From: Geomobilibacter sp964432205
GTDB lineage: Bacteria > Desulfobacterota > Desulfuromonadia > Geobacterales > DSM-12255
Assembly (NCBI GenBank): GCA_964432205.1
Contig: CAYSMK010000008.1
Coordinates: forward strand, 1 to 64,000
DNA length: 64,000 nt
Reading direction: 5' to 3'
Positions 58,456 to 64,000 of the stretch are shown here, one piece after another (the stretch's first letter is position 1; the number at the start of each line of letters is the position of its first letter). Both the position numbers and the translations under genes were made by a program. The notes beneath the pieces are model-generated. The model was not told the origin of the DNA and did not search any database. It saw only the letters and a list, made by a program, of their open reading frames with translations.

Positions 58456-61400
58456 CGGTTGAATAGAAACGGAGATCAGTCGGAGCAGGAACGTCGATGG
58501 GGCCGGTGTAGAGTGTGGTCGGCGTGCAACCGCTCCCCAGGCAATAGAATGTGCCGGCGCAACCACTGCTGTCGCTACAGGAGAGGGTAACACTCTGGGG
58601 CGTACCATACAGGCCGCCGGCCGGGGTGGCAGAGGTGGTTGGCGGGGTAACGTCGATATTGTTTCCTGCCTCGAAGGCAATCTGGTCGACCCAGCCGGCG
58701 CTAGATACTGATGAGTAATAATTGCCGGCTGAGTAGGTCCAGCGCAGGGTGTGGCTGCCGGTAGGAATGGCATAGGCCTGCTTTTGCCAGTCTACTCCGC
58801 CGCTGATGCGGGTTTGACTGACCCCATCCATACTGAACGAGAGGGGGCTAGAATATTGAGCTGACGAAACCTTCCACCAGAACCGGATGGCGCCAGGGCC
58901 GGTGACCGTGGTCTCCATCCAGCTCGACTGGCTGTTCGTGATGGCACCACTTTGGTAGGCGATGCCATCGCGGCTGACCAGCGGCTGGATGAACCAGGGA
59001 GCATCGCCACCATAAGTAAACGTCAGACTGGTCGTTTCCGTATTCACGACCCAGGTTGCGGCGGTTGCCGATGAGAGCAACTGCTCCCGGCCGAGGGCAT
59101 TTTTACCCAGGACAACAATGGTGTGCTGGCCGTTTGCCAGGCCCGTGAGACTGGCGGGAGTTGCCACGTCGGTATCGCCACCGAATGCACCGCCATCGAG
59201 AGCGTAGCGGTAGGAAGCCACACCGGTCCCACCGACGGTGATGGTCAGGGAGTCATTCGTCAGAAAGCCCGTCGGGATTCCTTGGACGGTTGCCACCGGG
59301 TAGGCCGGGTCGAACTCGTAGGCGCCAATGTCGACGGTTGATGTGCCGTCACTGTTTCCGTCCATCAGCCGCGGCATGCTCCCGAAGTCAGAGGTCGGCA
59401 AAGAGGTGGCTGCATTATCACCCGCATCGATGGCGGGCGATCCGGCCAATGGCCCGTAATACCCCAGTTCCGGATTGGCAAGGAGGGGATCGGCGGTGAT
59501 GTTGCCGTTGATCCCATTCTGGTCGGCGCTGCCTGTCGCATAGGCACTGCCGGATGGTGAATAGATTATGTTGTGGCTGAAACTCGTGAGAGTGGAGGAA
59601 CTGCGGGAAATGGCCGTCTGGCCCGGCTTGGCAATGACGATATTGTTGCCAAACGCACCATTGACAAGCACGCCCTCTCCCTGGGTGGAGTCATTATTGG
59701 CAATGGTGTTGTTGGTGTACGTGTCGGTGCCATCGTAAATGCCACCATACGTTGCCCCTTTGTTGTTGACGATCAGGTTCTGGATGATCGTCGCACTTGA
59801 ACTATTAACACTCCAAATTCCGCCGCCTTCATATGAAGAGCTGTTGTTTCTAATGACATTCCCTTTTATCAGCGACGTTCCCGCTGCCCACAGGCTGATG
59901 CCGCCGCCATCGGAACAGACGTTATCGGAAATAGTGTTGTCAATGATCTGTGCGGAGGATGCTGCGCCGCCGATACTGATACCCCCACCGTAAGAACAGT
60001 TATTGTTCGAAGAGATGATATTGTTGCGAATCATCGGAGAGGCAAAAGAGACCTCAATGCCTGCACCCCAGGACGCAGAATTCCCGGTAACCCTGTTGTT
60101 CAGGATTGTCGGTGAGGCATGGTCGATATAAATTCCGCCCCCTTGAAAGCTGCTCAATCCGTTCCGGACGGTAAAGCCGCTCAGTGTTGCTGACGAACTC
60201 TCGCCCGAATTGAATGTGACCACCGACCCAGCCTTGTTGCCATCGATGATGGTGGTATCCGGACCGTCACTACTGGTAACGGTAATGTTCTTCCCCTTGA
60301 AGTTGATGTTTTCCACGTATGTGCCCGGAGCGACCAGAACCGTGTCGCCGTTGTAGGCGGCATTGATGGCGGACTGAATCGTTGCATGGGCCGCGGGGAC
60401 CGCGATGGTTTTGGGCTGACCGGGGTTGCTGTAGGATTGCGTCACGACTGTTTCGTTGTTGCCGGCCGAGTCGGTGGAATAGTAACGGAGGACTGTCGTG
60501 TCGTTGATAGCGACCGGACTTTGGTAGTAGGTGGTAGGAGTACAGTTTTGCCCGAGACAGTAGTAGGTGGTTGAACAGCCGGTGCCGGTGCCGTCGCTGC
60601 AGGTAAGGGTTACCAGCGGCGCCGCTTCGTAACTGCCGCCTGGAGGATTCACCGTGGTAACGGGTGGTGTCTGGTCGATCACGTACGAGACGGTCTGCAC
60701 GGTCTCGCTGTTTCCTGACTTGTCTTGGGAGTAACAGCTGAGGTCGGTGGAGGCAGTAATCTGAATTGACGAACCATAGACCGTCGTGGGGGTGCACCCT
60801 GTTCCGAGGCAGTAGTAGGTGGTTGCGCAACCACTGCCGGTATTGTCCGAGCAGGACAGGTAGAAATACCGTGGTCCATAGATGCCGCTGGGGTAACCAG
60901 GGGTCGTTGTTGGCGCGGTTGTGTCCGGGGTGATGGTGTAGATGGCGGTTTTGATCGCTTCGCTGTTCCCGCCCCGGTCGATTGAGTAGTACCTGAGGTC
61001 GGTTGAGGAGGTAATGGTAACGGGCGACGCGTATTGGGTTGTCGGCGTACAGCCGCTGCCGAGACAGTAATAGGTGGCAGAACACCCCATGCCAGAGTCA
61101 CCGCAAGAGATGGTGACGGAGCGTTGTCCTTCGTAGATGCCGGCAGTGGGGTAGACGGAAGAGGCAGGCGGGGTCGTGTCGAAGGTATACCTCGCCGTCT
61201 TGACATCCTCGTTGTTGCCGGCGGCGTCCGTTGAATAGTAGCGCAGCTCGGTGGTCGCCGTGACGGTAATCGGTCCGCCGTAAGGGCTGGTGGGGGTACA
61301 GCCGCTCCCCAGGCAGTAGTAGGTGCCGGTGCAGCCGACAGTATCACTGCAGCTCAGGGTAACGTTCTGAGCTCCCGCATATGTGCCACCGGCGGGAGTG

Positions 61401-61900
61401 GCGGTGGTGGTCGGCGCGGTGACGTCGATGTTGTTCCCTGCTTCGAAACTGACCTGATCCACCCACCCTGCGTTAGAGCCGCTGAGGACCGAGCTGTCGG
61501 TGGCATAGGTCCAGCGCAGGGTGTGGCTGCCGGCCGGGATGCTGAACGCCTTGGTCTGCCAGTCGACCTCACCCCGGATGTTTGTCTGACTGATGCCGTC
61601 GATGGCTATGGCCAGCGAGTCGCAACAGGGTTCCGAGGAGACCTTCCACCAGAAACGGACCGCGCCCGGTCCGGTGACCGTGGCCTCCATCCAGCTCGAC
61701 TGACTGTGGCTGATCGCCCCGCTCTGATACGCGTCGACACCGTCGTGGGTGGTCGCACTCTGGATAGACCAGTTGGCATTCCCGCCGAAGGTGTAGGCCA
61801 GTTCGTCGGCCAGCACCGGCGAACCGGCTGCCACCATGACAACGACTGCCAGAAAAATTAGGGGCAAACGAAGCCATCCCAAAAAACTGTCGCGATCCAT
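58445..61900 (-). CDS. Large secreted repeat protein (jelly-roll, chitobiase-C-like repeats, beta-helix), 3' end probably cut
   Basis: 1151 residues from ATG 61900 (aggagg upstream), signal ending SPVLADE. Order: a beta-sandwich module (AYTFGGNANWSIQSA, RFWWKVSSEPCCDS); four ~83-residue chitobiase-C-like repeats, each with TYYCLGSGCTPTT and LRYYSTD; a right-handed beta-helix (about 510-830); then a second copy of the jelly-roll and a fifth repeat. The fifth stops at DLRFYSTDAT where others read on as GNNE, so the end is probably lost. Likely an adhesin or surface protein. Confidence 0.7.
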   Translation of the reverse strand: MDRDSFLGWLRLPLIFLAVVVMVAAGSPVLADELAYTFGGNANWSIQSATTHDGVDAYQSGAISHSQSSWMEATVTGPGAVRFWWKVSSEPCCDSLAIAIDGISQTNIRGEVDWQTKAFSIPAGSHTLRWTYATDSSVLSGSNAGWVDQVSFEAGNNIDVTAPTTTATPAGGTYAGAQNVTLSCSDTVGCTGTYYCLGSGCTPTSPYGGPITVTATTELRYYSTDAAGNNEDVKTARYTFDTTPPASSVYPTAGIYEGQRSVTISCGDSGMGCSATYYCLGSGCTPTTQYASPVTITSSTDLRYYSIDRGGNSEAIKTAIYTITPDTTAPTTTPGYPSGIYGPRYFYLSCSDNTGSGCATTYYCLGTGCTPTTVYGSSIQITASTDLSCYSQDKSGNSETVQTVSYVIDQTPPVTTVNPPGGSYEAAPLVTLTCSDGTGTGCSTTYYCLGQNCTPTTYYQSPVAINDTTVLRYYSTDSAGNNETVVTQSYSNPGQPKTIAVPAAHATIQSAINAAYNGDTVLVAPGTYVENINFKGKNITVTSSDGPDTTIIDGNKAGSVVTFNSGESSSATLSGFTVRNGLSSFQGGGIYIDHASPTILNNRVTGNSASWGAGIEVSFASPMIRNNIISSNNNCSYGGGISIGGAASSAQIIDNTISDNVCSDGGGISLWAAGTSLIKGNVIRNNSSSYEGGGIWSVNSSSATIIQNLIVNNKGATYGGIYDGTDTYTNNTIANNDSTQGEGVLVNGAFGNNIVIAKPGQTAISRSSSTLTSFSHNIIYSPSGSAYATGSADQNGINGNITADPLLANPELGYYGPLAGSPAIDAGDNAATSLPTSDFGSMPRLMDGNSDGTSTVDIGAYEFDPAYPVATVQGIPTGFLTNDSLTITVGGTGVASYRYALDGGAFGGDTDVATPASLTGLANGQHTIVVLGKNALGREQLLSSATAATWVVNTETTSLTFTYGGDAPWFIQPLVSRDGIAYQSGAITNSQSSWMETTVTGPGAIRFWWKVSSAQYSSPLSFSMDGVSQTRISGGVDWQKQAYAIPTGSHTLRWTYSAGNYYSSVSSAGWVDQIAFEAGNNIDVTPPTTSATPAGGLYGTPQSVTLSCSDSSGCAGTFYCLGSGCTPTTLYTGPIDVPAPTDLRFYSTDAT

Positions 61901-61946
61901 CCTGTCACTCCTCCTGATCCACTCCATCAAGAAACTCTCGTATCCC

Positions 61947-62669
61947 CTACGGCACCCAGTTGATCGTCTGCTTCGCGAAATCGATGGTGTACTTGAGCCC
62001 GCCGAGGAAGCTCATCCCAAGGAGTCCGTCCCCCATCCCCCCGCCGCGCTGGCGGACGATGACCACCTCCTGGCCGCCCCTCTTCACCGGCCCCACCCGC
62101 ATCTGGCTTAAGACCACCTTCCGTGCCCGGAGCACCCGGCCCCCCACTACCCCGATCCGGGCCTCTTCGGCCTCCTCGATCTTGAGACGCTCCGCCACCT
62201 CAGGCGAGATGACCGACACCGTGGCCCCGGTGTCCAGCAGCAGCATCGCCTCGGTCTCCATTGTCCCGTTCGCAAGCGTTACCGGCACAAAGACCTGCCT
62301 GCCGCTGATCACCACCCGCGTGGTCAGCGCCTCCAGTTGCCGCTCCCGGGCAGCCTTCTTCTCCGCCGCGCTCCGCGCCTGCCCGGCACGCTCCCGCGCT
62401 GCCTCTTCCTTCTGCCGCGCCGCGTCCCGCTCGTCCCGCGCCTGTTCCTTCTTGCGTGCCCGCTCCGCCTCGGAGAGGTCGTCGTCCGCCTCCCGGCGGA
62501 CCCGCTTCTTCTGGCGGTACTCCCGGGGGATCCTGGCGGGATCGTCGACAAAGTGGACCGTGCCGTTTCGGTCCTCGTAGCTGTAGAACTCGGCCCCCAC
62601 CCGACCGGGTACCATCAATGCCAGCAGCCCGATCAGGAGGAGACGCCTTGCCATGCACCGTGCGTTCAT
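61947..62669 (-). CDS. Exported retropepsin-like aspartyl protease with DUF4124 and coiled-coil
   Basis: About 240 residues from ATG 62669 (62654 also possible). Signal (RLLLIGLLALMVPGRVGA), DUF4124 (FYSYEDRNGTVHFVDDPARIP), a highly charged Arg/Glu/Ala coiled region, and an aspartyl protease domain (AMLLLDTGATVSVIS, GLLGMSFLGGLKYTIDF). Paralogue of the gene at 56894. The charged coil may hold it to a partner or the envelope. Substrate unknown. Confidence 0.78.
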   Translation of the reverse strand: MNARCMARRLLLIGLLALMVPGRVGAEFYSYEDRNGTVHFVDDPARIPREYRQKKRVRREADDDLSEAERARKKEQARDERDAARQKEEAARERAGQARSAAEKKAARERQLEALTTRVVISGRQVFVPVTLANGTMETEAMLLLDTGATVSVISPEVAERLKIEEAEEARIGVVGGRVLRARKVVLSQMRVGPVKRGGQEVVIVRQRGGGMGDGLLGMSFLGGLKYTIDFAKQTINWVP

Positions 62670-62908
62670 AAACAGTATCCCCGACCGACGTTCAGCCCCA
62701 CACTCTGCAGAGTTGTGTACGTACATCAAACAAGTGCTGTTTTTGTAAATCATTCCCACAGGTCTAACAAGGAAATTATTCGTCCGAAGAATATTTTTAT
62801 TGGTCTTTAGCTATCTTTTTTGCTAGCATGCTGTACATTTTACCAACGGTACTCATTGTTAACGTCCACATACCCCCTCGGGGTCTCTCTTTTGACAACG
62901 TGGAGAAA

Positions 62909-62926
62909 CGTTTCCGGACGGAAACG
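62909..62926. promoter_or_regulatory. Perfect palindrome CGTTTCCG-GA-CGGAAACG upstream of the XRE gene
   Basis: An 8+2+8 inverted repeat 25 bases before the XRE start codon, just downstream of a TTGACA at 62892-62897. The position suits an autoregulatory operator for the dimeric HTH protein. The rest of 62670-62951 shows nothing else recognisable. Confidence 0.55.
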
Positions 62927-62951
62927 ACTATATCGCTCACAGGATCGACAG

Positions 62952-63335
62952 ATGACCAAACGGATAAACAAAGACATTGACCGGCTGATGGGACAAAACC
63001 TCAAGAGAATGCGTCAGGAGCGGGGATGGTCGCAGGGAGAGCTGTCGGAGGCGACCGGCACGGACCGGCGCTATGTATCGGCCATGGAAAACGGCCGCGG
63101 CATCGGCAAGAACCTGCTCGACCGGCTCTGCAAGGTGTTTGAGGTCGACGAAGAGGCGTTCACCCAGCAGGTGGATCAGGCACGTTCGCAGGCGGTCGAC
63201 AGCCTCCCCCGGGTGACGCGCATGATCCTGGAAGAACTGGAAACCATGCCGGAATACGAACAGCTGCGCTTCTTGGCAGAGATCGTCGAAAAACGGATCA
63301 AGAGCCTGGAACGACAGATCAGCGAGCACCAGTGA
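62952..63335 (+). CDS. XRE-family HTH transcriptional regulator
   Basis: 127 residues from ATG 62952. HTH region residues about 14-70: GQNLKRMRQERGWSQGELSE, ATGTDRRYVSAMENGRG and LCKVFEVDEEAF. A C-terminal helical segment (ILEELETMPEYEQLRFLAEIVEKR) is the likely dimerisation part. The next gene, a PAS histidine kinase, starts 28 bases later, so the two may work together. Confidence 0.88.
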   Translation: MTKRINKDIDRLMGQNLKRMRQERGWSQGELSEATGTDRRYVSAMENGRGIGKNLLDRLCKVFEVDEEAFTQQVDQARSQAVDSLPRVTRMILEELETMPEYEQLRFLAEIVEKRIKSLERQISEHQ

Positions 63336-63363
63336 TGACAGCCCTCCAGCATTTCGTCACCGC

Positions 63364-64000
63364 ATGAATCGTAACCGTTCCGGAAGATACCACCGGGCGG
63401 CGCGGCAGACGGCGGATGAACGAACCGGAAGCATTGCCCGGTTGCCGGCGGAAAATCCCCACCCGGTCCTGCGCGTGACCGGCAACGGCATGCTTCTCTA
63501 CGCCAACCGGGCCGCCGACGAGCTACTCGACCATTGGCGCTGCCGCGTCGGCGGGCCAGTGCCCGCTGCCGTGCAGCACGAACTGGCCCCGGCCATGGAG
63601 AGCGGCGAGCGCCGCAACCTCGAGGTCCCACTCGGAGAGCGTATCCTCCTGGCCGTGCTCGCTCCGTTCCCGGAAAAAGAGTACGTCAATCTGTACTTCG
63701 TCGACATCACCGAACGGAAGCAGTTAGAGGACGAGCTCCGTCGCCTCCTTGACCAGCTCGATACGCTGGTCCATGAACGAACGGCCGAGATCGCGAACAA
63801 GAACGCCCGGCTCATCGTCGAGATCGACGAACGCAAACGGGCGGAGGGGACTCTCCAGAGCTACGCCAGACGGCTGATCGAGTTGGAGGAGGACCTGCGG
63901 AGAAAACTCGCGGCAGAACTCCACGACGAGTTAGGTCGGGACCTGACCGCCCTGGGGCTCAATTTCACCATCCTCAGCAACTCCCTCTCCCCTGAATCCA
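63364..64000 (+). CDS. PAS-domain sensor histidine kinase, NarX/DegS type (3' end outside window)
   Basis: 212 codons from ATG 63364 to the window edge. A PAS domain (HPVLRVTGNGMLLYANRAAD ... VNLYFVDITERKQLEDEL) is followed by a coiled linker and the start of a HisKA_3 domain, LAAELHDELGRDLTALGLNF, whose His is the phosphorylation site. No membrane segment in the visible part, so cytosolic. The start lacks a clear ribosome site and may rely on the upstream frame. Partner LuxR/NarL regulator not visible. Confidence 0.85.
   Translation, partial: MNRNRSGRYHRAARQTADERTGSIARLPAENPHPVLRVTGNGMLLYANRAADELLDHWRCRVGGPVPAAVQHELAPAMESGERRNLEVPLGERILLAVLAPFPEKEYVNLYFVDITERKQLEDELRRLLDQLDTLVHERTAEIANKNARLIVEIDERKRAEGTLQSYARRLIELEEDLRRKLAAELHDELGRDLTALGLNFTILSNSLSPES

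Noticed and set aside
57742..58773. Full 372-residue minus-strand frame as an intact S41 peptidase
   Set aside because: Its first ~110 residues are an out-of-frame reading of the repeat-protein gene and have no signal peptide or peptidase similarity.

Overview
The window reads as chromosome of a Geobacter-type bacterium (Desulfuromonadales/Geobacterales). The evidence is many multiheme c-type cytochromes, sigma-54 response regulators, a GTP-type PEP carboxykinase, and a Cbc cytochrome/thiSGE gene order that I recall from Geobacter sulfurreducens. Species cannot be fixed from sequence alone. No rRNA, tRNA, CRISPR array, complete insertion sequence or prophage was seen.

Layout. 1-3.3 kb: housekeeping genes (end of an ABC ATPase, an orphan flgC, cysK, an M23 peptidase, OsmC, PilZ). 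3.3-17.1 kb: a copper/silver stress island with a histidine kinase/sigma-54 regulator pair, a complete CusCBA-type RND pump, and a train of small exported His/Met/Cys-rich proteins, a GerMN lipoprotein, a cytochrome c'-like protein and a YHS protein. 17.2-19.4 kb: a truncated hemerythrin-like gene, an Fe-S related protein, VOC and DoxX proteins. 19.4-23.5 kb (minus strand): a membrane-bound group 1 [NiFe] hydrogenase operon with its cytochrome b and maturation protease, interrupted by a short inverted-repeat element. 23.7-27.4 kb: PEP carboxykinase, a ferredoxin, a zinc ribbon protein and a class V aminotransferase.

27.7-43.3 kb is the most striking part. It appears to hold relatives of all four known Geobacter inner-membrane menaquinol-oxidising routes to extracellular electron transfer side by side: CbcL (9 c hemes plus a b domain), Cbc4 (CbcSTU), ImcH (7 hemes) and CbcABCDE, together with a BccR-like sigma-54 regulator and a good -24/-12 promoter in front of the cbcABCDE operon. 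About 40 CXXCH-type heme motifs lie in 15 kb. These routes are thought to work at different redox potentials, so the locus looks like a respiratory switchboard.

43.4-47.4 kb: a TPP riboswitch with terminator controls thiS-thiG-thiE, followed by translationally coupled radical SAM and VKOR-DsbA genes. 47.6-51 kb: a chemoreceptor behind a near-consensus sigma-28 promoter, followed by three tandem secreted single-Cache proteins. 51.3-53 kb: a hypothetical gene, a cupin and a small siroheme/Fe-S protein. 53-62.7 kb (mostly minus strand): large secreted repeat proteins, three exported DUF4124-type proteins (one glutaredoxin, two retropepsin-like proteases), and an S41 peptidase remnant joined to the broken end of a repeat protein. 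62.9-64 kb: an XRE regulator with a palindrome in front, and a PAS histidine kinase that runs off the window.
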